Source: Primula veris (lineage: Eukaryota > Streptophyta > Magnoliopsida > Ericales > Primulaceae). Taken from it: a stretch of 64,000 nt of DNA. The notes beneath the pieces were generated by a model. It did no database searches. It worked only from the letters and a program-made list of their open reading frames with translations, and was not told the DNA's origin. The stretch lies in the NCBI GenBank assembly GCA_963682055.1, contig OY821746.1, forward strand, positions 28,896,481 through 28,960,480. Direction: 5' to 3'. Below, in pieces: positions 23,601 to 35,512 of the stretch; the stretch's first letter is position 1; each line of letters begins with the position of its first letter. The position numbers and the translations under genes were made by a program.

Positions 23601-26600
23601 TAGACTATTATTTGGGGCATTAGACGTTTGACAAGAAATTAAGTGACTATTTATAATTTCATCATTCTTCCGGCGTTGCACCTGGGCTTTGGGCTCTTAG
23701 AGTAAAACAAGGAGAAGCATATTGTGTAGGATCCTGCTTCTCGGAAATGTTATTTGGCATAATGTCTTACACAATCATTCTTCCGGCGTAGCACCTGGGT
23801 TTTGGGAGTAAAACAAGGAGAAGCATATTGTGTAGGATCCTGCTTCTCGGAAATGTTATTTGGCATAATGTCTTACACAACCGAAGTCGCTATTGTTTCG
23901 ATTTGTTTCCTTTTGATAAACAAGATTTTATAAGAAACACATGGCTCATAGTTACAGGATGAAGTACATTTACAACTTTCTACTTCTTTCTCAATAGGGG
24001 TTTGGCAAATGATGTTTTAATATTTTATTTCTTATGTCTATGTGTTTTACCCGAAATGAGGACTATGTATTAACTGTTTCCCTTGTGCCCTTTTGAAAAT
24101 TTCATTTGATGGCAAGAACTTCCATCTTCTCTTGATATTTCTATAGGTGTTTCTTTATCATGCAGTCGAAGTTCTTTAATGCTCTGGCTAACCTTGTATT
24201 GTTTACACTGATCATTTTCTTGTAATGGCAGGGGAGTACCAACTTGGAGTCCATTCAGATTATTAAGAAGCCTGGGGGATCTTTAATGGATTCTTTTCTA
24301 GATGAGGGGTAAGAAATCTAAACTATTGGACTTAATTTTGTTGATCGCTAGGCATATCCGCATGCCTCGCTTAGAGGGGAGTGTAATTTCTCTCGTGTTG
24401 CTGGTTGTATAATCATGTTAAGAGAAGCTTATATGAATGTGTCGAGTGTACTACACCGTTTATGAAAAAAGCAAACTTTCATATTACGACGGGCATATTG
24501 GGGATTTTTTGTCTTTAAGAGTATTCTTTTTGGCCACACAATACCTGAAAATCCTTGTCTAGTGCACCACCTTGATTTGGGTGTTCTTTTATTATAAAAG
24601 ATACCAACTATTCGTGTCCTCTAATGTATGTAATTAAGTGTTTGAACTTCGAGTAATCTGTTTGAAAAAGTTACCTGCCTCGTTTCCCCTGTCTAGTTTA
24701 AATATACAGTTTTTTGTTTTTGTTTTATTGATTTGGTTCTTTGTTCTGTTGGCAGTTTTATTTTAGACAAGAAAATCGGTATAGGGCAGCCAAAACGTAT
24801 CGAAAACGCAAAGATCTTAGTAGCCAATACTGCAATGGATACAGATAAGGTCAAAATATATGGTGCCCGTGTCCGAGTTGATTCCATGGCTAGAGTAGCT
24901 GAGATCGAAGGAGCCGAGAAGGAGAAGATGAGAGAGAAAGTCCAGAAGATTATTGGTCATGGAATCAATTGCTTTGTCAACCGACAGCTGATTTACAATT
25001 TCCCAGAGGAATTATTTGCTGACGCTGGAATACTTGCGATAGAACATGCTGATTTTGACGGTATTGAGCGATTGGGATTAGTTACAGGTGGTGAGATTGC
25101 ATCAACTTTTGATAACCCTGAGTCTATTAAGTTGGGGCATTGCAAGCTTATTGAAGAAATCATGATCGGTGAGGATAAGTTGATCCATTTCTCTGGTGTG
25201 GAAATGGGACAGGCTTGCACAATCGTGTTGAGAGGAGCAAGGTATGTGTGACTTTATGTTTCTTTGCTTACTTTAGTTTAGTTTTTCTCCATCTTCAAAT
25301 CTAATTGTGCGTGAAGTTCTTACTATTATATTAATAGTAAGGAAAAAATGTTGTTTAGTACTTTACTTATTAGGTATTGAATTGTCAATTGGTAACGAGC
25401 TTATATCCTCCTTTTACTTTTGTACTTTTGAATGATGTCGCTACCTTTGCTTTGAAAAATTGTTTAACTTTAAGTAACTTACCCCGATATTATTCCCCTA
25501 AAAATCTAATGATATACCTTTTTTTAATGTAATCTCTATATATTAAGCGCCATACTAGGAGGATGGAGAGAGAAAAAAAATCATGATTGTTTTAAATGTA
25601 GGGTAAATTGGTTTAGATAGGACTTTTTTGGAAGAGAGAATAATGGGAGTATCATTTGACAATTCAGTGACAAACTGGCACCTAACGTATTGTATTGTCT
25701 CTTATACTACTTTCGTAGTCCCTTGTTTTCCGCATGTGATCCGTCAAATGTCCCCTCTCACACACTTTCTTTTTGTATGTCTATATTCCCTCCATTACAG
25801 CTTCACTTTAGAAATTGAGTTTTAAGGAAGTGTTACGATTATTCTTAAAAACAATGCACTATGTTTTAGTCAAATCACATCTCATGTTAAAAGCAAATTT
25901 AGGAAATTGGTATATTATTATAGGATGTCCCATGGTAAAATAGTTTACAATTAATTAGGGACAGGGAATTTGACAAATGTTGTTTGTGCGGACAATCTAA
26001 AATGGAAATATATATGCTTGTAAAACTAATATTGGTTGCTATCAATAAGCTTAACATAAATATGTTGTTTTAGGATTGTATTAAACTGCAAGACTTGTGA
26101 ACTAGGCATGCATGTCTCGTTGCTTTTATGGAGTTTGGCAAGCAAAATTACTCCTATCTCTGCTTCTTCGGTTATTGGATTTCGATTTTAAAATTTACTT
26201 TTTTACTTTTGGTTTTAGCAATCACGTGCTGGATGAAGCAGAAAGGTCACTACACGACGCGTTGTGCGTGTTGTCACAAACAGTAAATGACAGCAGGGTT
26301 TTGCTTGGTGGTGGATGGCCTGAGATGGTGATGGCAAAGGCAGTCGATGAGCTGGCACGGAAGACACCTGGGAAGAAATCCCATGCTATCGAAGCTTTCT
26401 CTCGAGCTCTATCAGCTATTCCAACTATTATTGCCGACAATGCTGGTTTGGACAGTGCTGAGTTGGTCGCCCAACTTCGTGCTGAGCACCACAAGGAGAA
26501 CAGCAATGCAGGCATTGATGTCATATCTGGAACTGTAAGTAACAGAACATCTTGTAATTTTTTTATTGTGGAAATTACTTTTATAGGAAGGGGAAATACG

Positions 26601-27292
26601 CAGTCCTATTTTTTTAGTTCTCTAAGATAGTATAGCTTGTATTAAAAAATTGTACTATCCCATCCCATCCTACATAGATAATCTTGCATTCATTTTCATC
26701 CGTCCCATACTGTTCTCCTTGCTTTCTTTTTTGAGTGTTAGGAATTCTTGCTTTTCTGATGTACTTCTATTTAATGTCTCGTTTACCATTATAGATAAAC
26801 TATAATAAAATTCAGAAAAATTAGAGTGACATCTGTAGCCAACAATAAAGAAATGAGTTGCATTTTCTTATTCTGTTTGAAAATGTATGTGTGATATATG
26901 ATAATATGACAATTAATAGAAGTTGTTGTTTCAACATTGTTAAGTTGTATATGCACTACATCACAACTGAATGCTATTTTAGCTTGTGAACGTCCAGTCA
27001 TGTCTTAGGATTTCTAACTTTTGACCAGCAAACTCGTAGTCTGCGAGTATATTCTATTTGAACTCTGTTGAGCCTTGGACATTTCCTTTAGAGAATTTGA
27101 CTAGTATTTTTCTCGGTAACATTTTACTTTTTTGCATTATTGCAGGTAGGAGATATGGCACAACTTGGAATATCAGAAGCGTTCAAAGTGAAGCAGGCAG
27201 TGTTGTTGTCAGCCACTGAAGCTGCTGAGATGCTTATCCGTGTCGATGAGATTATCACCTGTGCCCCTCGTAGAAGAGAAGACCGCATGTGA
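20687..27292 (+). CDS. CCT2: T-complex protein 1 subunit beta (CCT2), cytosolic chaperonin
   Basis: Exons: 20687-20743, 21381-21446, 21533-21644, 22004-22132, 22899-22970, 23143-23258, 24232-24308, 24756-25241, 26219-26534, 27146-27292. The total is 1578 nt, or 525 residues, close to the usual plant length of about 527. It is one of eight paralogous subunits of the CCT/TRiC ring that folds actin, tubulin and other cytosolic proteins using ATP. Visible hallmarks: TLGPKGMDKILQS near 36-48, the ATP-site GDGTTSVV at 89-96, the apical-domain stretch [25 protein letters not shown], the GGGWPEM loop at 402-408, and the C-terminus RREDRM. These identify beta rather than another subunit. The start ATG follows directly on a splice acceptor, so the leader is spliced. 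An alternative in-frame acceptor for exon 6 (23101) would add 14 residues; the downstream site matches plant and animal orthologues in length. Confidence 0.97.
22527..22721 (+). repeat. Tandem duplication, 2 x about 97 bp, CCT2 intron 4
   Basis: Units begin at 22527 and 22624 with GCTTTGTAAAT, and both contain 'CCCCAGGCC', 'TTTTATGTGA' and 'GTAGTTTATTGTCCTGAGAT'. Confidence 0.8.
23661..23880 (+). repeat. Near-identical tandem duplication, 113 + 107 bp, CCT2 intron 6
   Basis: Units at 23661-23773 and 23774-23880 share ATCATTCTTCCGGCG, 'GGAGAAGCATATTGTGTAGG' and 'CTCGGAAATGTTATTTGGCA'. The second lacks a few bases after TTTGGG. This looks like a recent event. Confidence 0.9.
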
Positions 27293-29123
27293 ACAAACTA
27301 AATTTCAATGGCTTATCCAAAAAAATTAGGTTTTGGTTTTATAAAGAATTATGTTTGGGACCACTGGTGTAAAAGATTTTGTCTGCTGCCCTTGATATTC
27401 TGACCGTCTACCTGAATTTGTCTTTGCAGTTTAATGTTGAGTTTATATATTTTAAAGATTTTGTTTGTTTGTTGATATCCTTAATATTTCGAGTGAGTAT
27501 TAGTTTACAGCTCTATGTTTTTCCATGCTTTGAGAAGGTATGCATTACTAAGTATCCGTTACTTCTAACCAGGAATAGGAAAAGGAGTATGGCGATTATT
27601 AAATACAGCAAATCCTGGAGATCTTCGGCCGTTGGTTGTCCAGTTAATTTTGTTATCGTAGTGAAACGTAAAGCTTGTAGTTAACAGTTGCAAGTATGAG
27701 TTATATGAGGTTCATTGACAGAATATATCATCTGCATAAACCGTATTACGGTGTAAGGCTAAAATCCTGAAAAATATTAGTTTTAAGCTGATCATCCAAA
27801 TGTAGTATAGCTCTTAAGCACAGCTGCATTCGATCAAGGCTCTAGTTATTACTTGAAGTCTTGATTCTCCCAAAGGATGCTACAGAACCTATTAATAGTC
27901 TTTTTTTATAGGTACTCATTCACCTGACTGTTCTAACAAGAGGAGCTTCGCCTTTCTTGATGTTTTATTCTTTCGGTTCTCATATTCTATGTTGCTTCTG
28001 AAATTCTTTGCAATTTATAGGTAAATCTGATGTTTGAGTGATGTAGGCTGAGCCCCCTTCATGTATTTTTTAAAAGTTAAGGAAATATGCTTGTTTCAGT
28101 TGTGCATACATCCTGCGTTGGTATTTTCCGTTCATTGCCCAAGATTGTGTGCTTTGCCAACTGAATTGTGCCTTATAGCAAGGTATCGACCACTTGCATC
28201 CCAAAAATTGTGCAGACGTGAAATAATGTCATTTCGGCTTGAAGTTGAATCCTTTAGATTTTGTATGTATACCATTCTAGGATCCTTCGGATGTCAGAAC
28301 AGCATAATGAAAATTTCAAACATTGACTTTACGCATGACAAATCCAGTATATCTGATGGCAGGACAGACCATATATCTATAGGATATAGGACAAGAAAGT
28401 AATACTTGATGACCATACTCAAATGACCATAAGTAAAACCAAAGTGCGGCATCGAAAGACCTCAGCTATGTGTTACACACCATCCAAATTCTAACCGTGT
28501 CCTCTGCTAAAACACTCAACTGAAAACGCCTAATTGAAGGGACGTGGCTCACAGGGGCCGAGAGAGAGTGTAACAAGCTCAGCTCATTTCCAGAACAACT
28601 TGCCACACCTTTGTCCATATCATTGGTATAGTATGTATAATCTTTTTTTTTTTTTAAAACAAGTATGTATAATCATTCAGTGGCTATAAAATTAAAAACT
28701 TATGCAAAGTACTTTTGCTTGTTTTCTCTCCTTTGGCGGCAATAATAGGGGTTCCCCGGAGAGACTTGGTGGTATCACAGATCGGCAAGTAGAGCACATA
28801 GCCCCAAAGGCAACAAAATCTTCGTTTCAATCGCTACTCTTATTAATCATGAATATCAAAATGAAGAGAACATAATGGAAAAAGCCCGCTCCAAAAGCGC
28901 ACAGAGCAAACATGCTAATATTTTCATTTCTACAACCGAAAAGCAATATGAAGGCACTTTGAAGAAAGTTTATATAATAGAGAATCATTTACAACAACAT
29001 ATAAATTAATCTAAGGTAAGGTCGAAGAGAACAGAACGCACGTCCTGGTCATTATAGCTGATTAGCGTCTTATTAGATCCGAGAAAATGTTCTAGCAACC
29101 CTTAAGAGCTTTGATAATACCTA
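27293..29123. other. CCT2 3' flank and intergenic DNA
   Basis: The probable 3' UTR of CCT2 is followed by DNA of average composition. An open frame at 28061-28402 (+, 113 codons) has no recognisable domain and no splice partners. No RNA gene or mobile element is clear here. Confidence 0.45.
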
Positions 29124-29132
29124 AACAAATCG

Positions 29133-29564
29133 CTAGCTGGCAAGGGATGAGTCGATTATAAGTTCCTATAAGAAAGAAACAGAATATCTGCTTTAACATG
29201 CATCATTATCAAAAGGATGAACTTAAAGCTTGTTTGGTTTTAGATTTTAAGTAAACAAGCCGGCTTCTTTAAGTTTCAAAAAGATCCCAGTATTTTTATT
29301 ATTGCTTAAACTTCTAGCTGGTGCAGGTCACAAGACCAACGATAAGTTTCAACTTTTAAGCAAGGCAACAGATACAAATATAGTTACATTTATAAGCAAT
29401 AATAAACAAGCCGTAAGTAATAGAAGTGATTATAAGACATAAGTGAGGTACCTTGTCGTACACAGGACAAACGTCGCTCCCCTCCATCCACTCAAGGATA
29501 CATGTGCCAGGTGAAAGTGATGCTCACATTTTGTTAAAAGCTTCGGAATTCTCATCGTCGTACT
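29133..29564 (-). pseudogene. Broken partial copy of the RHB1A-type RING gene (last two exons)
   Basis: 29452-29564 corresponds to the RING exon 42400-42509 of the intact gene, and 29133-29165 to its last exon 42070-42102. The RING copy has an extra T in the AATCC/AATTCC position, which shifts the frame and leads quickly to a TGA, plus an extra CA at GGCA(CA)TGTATCC. The last RING cysteine codon is TAC, giving Tyr in place of Cys. Splice signals at both ends are kept. The first two coding exons are absent. The flanking introns are also copied, so this is a DNA-level segmental duplication and not a processed transcript. It cannot encode a RING finger. Confidence 0.88.
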
Positions 29565-30033
29565 CTACATATGGAACCGAGAGTATTTGCAAAATCCCAA
29601 GGTAACATCAAATGTAAAGTACGCAAAGAACAAAAAAGTTCACACAAGGTCACATCTTTAACAGGAACAGGATAAAAGGTCAGTGGTATGGTTAAATGAT
29701 ACTCCATAATATTGAAGAATCTGCACTTTCTGCCCTACTTGGCCAAATTATGCTATTTTCCCTTACGAGTTACGAACACGAAGCTGTATGTCATTGCCTA
29801 CATTTCACTGACAGATAATGCAAATGACAACGTCCAACTACGAAAGAAGAATCATCTCCGGGGAGAAGCAGAAATTCGTTTATGTATTTCTTCTTTTGTG
29901 GGAATTAGATCATGTTTTACAATGGTTACTCAAGGGATTAGATCATACATGTATTCATTCATTTATGTAGTATTTCTCAATTGAAGGTGAAAATCATGTT
30001 TGACTCAATAGAGCATTTGTGTCGATCATTGTA

Positions 30034-30455
30034 GGGTTTTTTGCATTTTTATATATCATATTATTGATTTTTTACGATTTTTTACATCATACTAGCAGAT
30101 TATTTAATTAGTACTCCACTACCACTTTTCAGTGATTTTATACACTTACGTATAATAATTTCCGCCCACTCGACTTTCACATATTACACCCATATTTTTT
30201 CTTCCATAACCAGTTGCATACTTTAATCCATGTAACCTATTTTAAATTTATCATGCTCATTCTATACCACAAAATAATTATGTAAAAACTCGTTTAAATT
30301 TTAAAGTTTAGCTTGAACTTTAGGGCTAATGATGAATTATTTTATTACCACATATTCTTTTTGGATACAAGTGTATAAAATTCCCGAGAAGTGATATCAT
30401 GATGTATAAATCATAAAAAATCAATAATATGACGTATAAAAGTGAAAAAAAACCC
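30034..30455. mobile_element. Mutator-like MITE, 422 bp, with 9-bp target duplication
   Basis: The terminal inverted repeats are about 60 bp. The left end begins GGGTTTTTTGCATTTTTATA and the right end, read in reverse, begins GGGTTTTTTTTCACTTTTAT; both continue through TCATATTATTGATTTTTTA. The flanking direct repeat ATCATTGTA lies at 30025-30033 and 30056-relative right flank 30456-30464. A 9-bp duplication is the hallmark of Mutator-like elements. It is absent from the corresponding intron of the intact gene. Confidence 0.85.
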
Positions 30456-30625
30456 ATCATTGTATTACCTAAAATGCAATACTTTTACACCAGTCCCATG
30501 TTTCTCAGTTGGCCCCTTAAAGAATTACTTAGGACTTGTTTGGTTGCAGCTCGCTCATTTTTTTTTGGTTTTTTATCGTATAAAGCTGGACTGCAAATGG
30601 TTGCTCAGACACTTAAAACAATAAG

Positions 30626-33292
30626 ATATGATTTAAAGAAAAAAAGTTGTATTACATAGGACCATTTGACATTTTGCTTGAAAATATGTGAAATATAGAA
30701 CAAAACGATGAATTAATAACTACGTACCATAACTAAGACTGTATAATTAAGGACCAACCTACAACATTGAAAACAAAAGTATTACAATCCATATTAATTT
30801 ATCATTAAAATGTTTCGTAATGGTATTTTATAAACCACAGACTCGATTATTATCTACACGATGTGGTATAATTACTCTAACAAAAAGCTCACAGCAAAGT
30901 CATTAGGAAAAAAAAACTCAAATGGGTTATTTTTAATTAGTTGCAAAGAAAATAAAATTACATGTACATCTTCTTGATGATTTTTGAACTGTAATATTTC
31001 TGCAAAGATAGTCATTGTTTTGAACAATCAGAAAGTCTGTGAATGCTATATAAATCAATTAAGTACCACTATTTTTAGATCTTGACAACGTATTTGTTTT
31101 TACCAAGCATATTAATAAAATGCATATATTTGTTAGAAACCAAGGTGTGTGAACAATCAAGAATAAAAAAACCCAAGGGGAGTTTAACTATATATATATT
31201 TTTATTGTTTTTCTAACTATATATTTTTTTAATAATTAATAACCCTCGTTTGGAGGTAAATCTGTTTTACAAGCGTTAGAGTTCGAATCCTGATGGTAAG
31301 CATGGTATACTCGGATACCAACCACTTGAACTAATCAGTTTTGCTCTTCATAACTATACTTTGTTTCCACTAATATATGTTATTAAATTTTTAAATTTTT
31401 TTTGTAAAGTCAATGATTTCATCATTTTGTTAATAGTTAGTTTTTAAATTTTTTTTGATTTTCATCTTTTTATAACCGTTTGACAATTTAATTGCTTATT
31501 TTACATTATTTGGCATTTTAAAGAGAGATGATTCAAAAAAATATATAAATGCTTACTTTTTTTCAATTTTTTTTTTTGTTTCAAGTTATAAATAAAAAGA
31601 ACTAGGGATTATTAAAATAATTAAAAAAAATACAATCATTTATTAACAAAACAAGATAGTGTTAGCTTAACTATAAAAAAAATATTATAGTTTGCCACAC
31701 CTTGTCTAATAAAACATGTTTACTACAGTAATATATTAAAAAATGGTGTACAATACTACAACGTATATGGTAAGATTAAAAATACTACATTTTTTTACAT
31801 TTCCAATTGAGCGCCACTTGTTCTTTCCAGATTACTCCACTTGACCGTGTTTTTGTGTAAGTTTTTGAAAAATAGCGATTTATCAACTGGGACTTGAATT
31901 TATGGGATGCATATAGTAATTAACAAGTTGGAAATTTGAAATTACTGATTGGGTACTCATATTTTGTAAATTTGCAGTGACAAAATGTCAAGATTATATA
32001 CAATCTTGGAGTATGAGTGCCTGTTTGGAACATTCAACTTATTTTGACTGTTTATGCAACAGTCACATTAACCACCGTTAAATTAAAAAATGAATGGTTA
32101 AATAATATTTTTTAATAAATAATTTATTTTTCTATTTTCAACATATTATAATTTGATAAATTAAAAATAAATTGTACAAACACACTAAAAATCCAAATAA
32201 AAATATATAAACCTAGGGAGGCATAGCCTAAACTTAAATATTAATCATATTTTTTTTTTATACATTTGACACTTTTTTATGCTAACGAGTTGTGAACTAG
32301 TTATATAGTCTGACTGTTTCCTAGTAATTCTCTGGATGGAGTAGTGAGTAAATTTCAACAAACCGTCAAACCTAATCCAATATATAACTTAATTATTACG
32401 TATATTTTTGGAGTATCATTTACTTGTACGTTCATGAAGCATGTCAAGAAACAACAATCCAGTCTGCATATATGCCCATATATGACTTTCTTCATACCTA
32501 AATACTCTACACATTTTAATTCGGTTTTGTATCAACATTCGATTTTGTATTGACATTATAACAATCATCTCTAGAACAAGTATCTTCACGCATACGCCGT
32601 TTGCCCACTTATCCATCTTTAGGGCCGGTCCTATGGTTCCAGGCATCTATGTCCGTCTAATTTTTCAAACACAAACGCGCCTTTTTGTAGCTAAGTTAAG
32701 TGAGAGTAATGAAATAGGAGTATATAATTTCAAACAAAGTGCGAAATATGATATACTATCGTTCTTGTAAATCATTTCGATAGGCGTTGCAGTTGCTGAC
32801 TTGCTTCCGTTAGCATTTGTGGTTGAAACTCTAGAAATTTTTTTAGTTGTCGACTTTACTAACCACTTGACGCAAATCACTATCTCACTTCCATTAGAGT
32901 AAACTACTTTTCTCTAACTTTGCTTCACCCATCTCTCTAACCGCGCTCACTTTTATTTTATTCTAATTTTGACCTTCAACTTTACCGTCAGTATAATTAA
33001 TATCGATATATATACAAATTCGCTAATTGAGAAGATGTCGAGTAATTTTAAGAATTCCCTTATATATGAAGTGGGGGTTTAGGTAGGTGATGCTCGGCCT
33101 TTTAAGTCGATAATTCTTGAATTGTAAAGATAATGCCAGTTTTAGAGACATTGATACAATGCTCTGGGACTTGATTGCAAAAATTATATGAAAAAATAGA
33201 GTTAAATGCGATGAACCAAATCACATGGGTTTGTTTGCAAAACATCCATGATATTTGGGGGTTTATTTTCCCCATACCCTGCGGGCTGCAGT
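30626..33292. other. Intergenic, no gene seen
   Basis: AT-rich. At 31270-31300 the words GTTAGAGTTCGAATCC resemble a tRNA B-box, perhaps from an old SINE; no tRNA fold is evident. 32030-32270 is a one-unit relative of the element at 11452-12157. Around 32622 there is a GGGCCGGTCCTATGG end-like fragment related to the TIR element at 58254-58702. Confidence 0.4.
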
Positions 33293-33948
33293 TAGGGATG
33301 ACAATTGGGTTGGGTCATTCAAAACCCGACCCGACCCATGTATAAGATTACACTTTTACATATTTGACCCGATCCGGTTCATTTGACCCGTTTTTTATAA
33401 CACTTTTTTTTCCTTTTGAAAAATAAACATCATAAATGTTAAAATTTTAAAAAGAATTTGTTAAAAACTCATATGGTAAATTAAAAAATCATTTGATTTA
33501 GAAAAATAATATATAAATACTAATGTGACATTAAATAACCATTCATATTAATTTAGTGATTTAAACTTTACAATCTTGTTTTTAACATTTCCATGTTTAT
33601 TAAATTAATTTAGCATTATTAATTTTGCCAATTAAAACATTGATATATGTAGAAATGTAATATAAATGTATATGATTGATATGATGATTTGTTTTTTCGT
33701 AAATCATTCTATAAATAAATACGATAACATATTAGTCATTAATTAACCTGAATCAATTTCATTCACATTTACCATAAATATCGTTTCATTAATTAATAAA
33801 TTAATTGTATATAAGATTTTTTTTAATAAACCACCGAAATGTATGTTATGTATTTATAGGAGAGAGAATTTAATGTATATAAGAGAGAGAAGAGAGATAA
33901 AGTATTAAATTACACTTTTTAAGTTGCACTTTTACCCATTTAAACTAT

Positions 33949-34187
33949 GATGAGCCGATCGATCACTGTAAATGTGTTACAGTACGCAACCGATCGATCG
34001 GCCAATCACACTGGAAAATTTGTTAATTTTCAACGCATGTGCAATTTGGTAACTTGCCAGCCAAATCGTAAATTTGACTTACGGTTTGACTTAAGTTAAT
34101 AACCATAAGTCAAAATTATGGTATGTAATTTTTTTTTTACGGTTTGAACGTGAAAAAAGATAAAATGCAGTCGAAAAATCCACCCTG
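33949..34187. mobile_element. 239-bp insert with 9-bp flanking repeats
   Basis: It is flanked by perfect TTAAACTAT repeats at 33940-33948 and 34188-34196. The right end carries the TTTTTCGACTGCA-type motif shared with the MITE at 6922-7134, but the left end (GATGAGCCGATCG) does not match it, so the element type is uncertain. The left part contains two GATCGATCGG-like palindromes. Confidence 0.55.
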
Positions 34188-34197
34188 TTAAACTATA

Positions 34198-35245
34198 TGT
34201 TGGCCCGTAAGTGTGTAAACCTTATAGGGGGTGAATAAGGTTTACGTACGATTTTCGCGAAATAAAATATTTGAGCAAGACAAACAAATTTTGTTAACTT
34301 TATAATGCTAGTTTAAGCTACGCAATCACTCAAAATAAGCAATAATTTAAGTGCGGAAAATAAAAGTTAAGGGAAAAAAAATAACACAAGATGTATAGAG
34401 GTTCGGCAAAACGCGCCTAGTCCTCTCCTCGGTATTCACACTACCGAGTGTTTCACTAGAATTTTCTTCCCAAGATTACACCATAACGAGCTAATCCGCG
34501 GATTAAGCTCCCCCTTACTCTATGAGTATCCCAAATGAAAAGACCTAGAGCTTTTAAGCAATACTCGCTTATAAAGCCTCTACCGGATCACTCGTTCACA
34601 ATTGAGTTTATAATTCACTCTACAATTTGAATTGAAATGTATCACTCACTAACAAATAATATCTTGGTGTTTATATGATTACAATAAGATTACACACAAG
34701 AGTATTTATAAATATAAGTGAAAAAAATGAAGTATAAGTTTGATTATGATTTTGAAAGAATGACTTATTGTGTGTGTGAATTGGGGTGATTTTCACCAAG
34801 GATTTTGGGGGTATTTGAAGGCTAATTGGTCTTGTTACCGTTGTATGAAAGTTTATGTCTTTAACCATTGGTTTTCAGCAATATCCCATTTATCCAGAAT
34901 AAATCAAAAATCTATTTTTTGAATTCTGCAGAAAACGATCGGTCGTTTTCTACATTTCGACCGGTCGTTTTTATAACGACCTCACTGGTCAATTTTGGAC
35001 CAAAAACGATCGGTCGTTTTTCTGGCAATTTCTCGGTTTTTCCGCTATACTTCGAAAGCTCGTAACTTTTTCGTTTTAAGTCCGATTATGGTTCCACTTG
35101 AACCTTTGGCTTCGTATTTAAGTACTATATCATTTTGAACCTTTAACAAGTTAGATAAAATGATTAGTACGCAAAACGAGCTTTTATCATATTTTACATA
35201 TTTTGTTATTATTAAAACAATCGATTAGAAGAACATCGTTCAACA
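34198..35245. mobile_element. Solo LTR, 1048 bp, with CTATA target duplication
   Basis: It starts TGTTGG and ends TTCAACA, with the short inverted TGTTG/CAACA ends usual for LTRs. It is flanked by CTATA at 34193-34197 and 35246-35250. No primer-binding site plus internal retrotransposon sequence follows, so this is a solo LTR left by recombination between the two LTRs of a full element. It lies at the right edge of the 239-bp insert, inside the hAT-like element. Early LTR sequence includes GGGGGTGAATAAGG, a phrase I associate with plant Copia LTRs; lineage not proven. Confidence 0.8.
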
Positions 35246-35512
35246 CTATAGAAGAGAGAGTTTAATTTACATGAGAAAGAGAAGAAAGAGAATGTTAAGT
35301 TACACTTTTTAAATTGCAATTTTACTCATTTAAGTGTATGTTCTCTTTTACTATATGAGAAAGAGTTTAATTTATATGAGAGAGATAGAATAGCGAACGT
35401 GTTAACTTGCACATTTACCCATTTAAACCGGATCTGAATAGAATTGCACCTTTACCCGACCTGTGACGGGTCGGATCGTGTCGGGTTGGAACCCACGAAA
35501 TTGTCGTCCCTA

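Larger units (their letters stand above)
29124..30625. repeat. Segmental duplication of 42061-43100
   Basis: Sequence order matches the intact RHB1A-like locus through exon 4, intron 3, exon 3 and part of intron 2, in the same orientation about 13 kb away. The right limit falls inside a Tourist-like MITE that is complete in the source (43018-43209). The copy has gained a Mutator-like MITE (30034-30455). Confidence 0.85.
33293..35512. mobile_element. Non-autonomous hAT-like element (2.2 kb) with nested insertions
   Basis: The inverted ends are TAGGGATGACAATT (left) and TAGGGACGACAATT (right, reverse strand), followed by subterminal copies of GGGTCGGG/CCCGACCC in both arms. Internal units of about 90 bp ending ACTTTTACCCATTTAAA occur at about 33858-33948, 35246-35335 and 35345-35425. 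An 8-bp duplication is not evident (GCTGCAGT against GCCGGAAA), so assignment rests on the ends. It contains the inserts at 33949-34187 and 34198-35245. There is no transposase frame. Confidence 0.6.

Noticed and set aside
24993..25220. Antisense open frames inside CCT2, XPB, ARID and RHB1A exons
   Set aside because: They mirror conserved coding exons and have no independent support.
28061..28402. 113-codon open frame downstream of CCT2
   Set aside because: It has no recognisable domain, no splice context and a composition like translated non-coding DNA.
29133..29564. Second functional RING gene
   Set aside because: Frame-shifting insertions, an early stop, loss of a zinc ligand and missing first exons rule it out.
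31270..31300. tRNA gene suggested by GTTAGAGTTCGAATCC
   Set aside because: Only a B-box-like word is present. No acceptor stem, anticodon arm or A-box could be fitted; at most it is an old SINE fragment.
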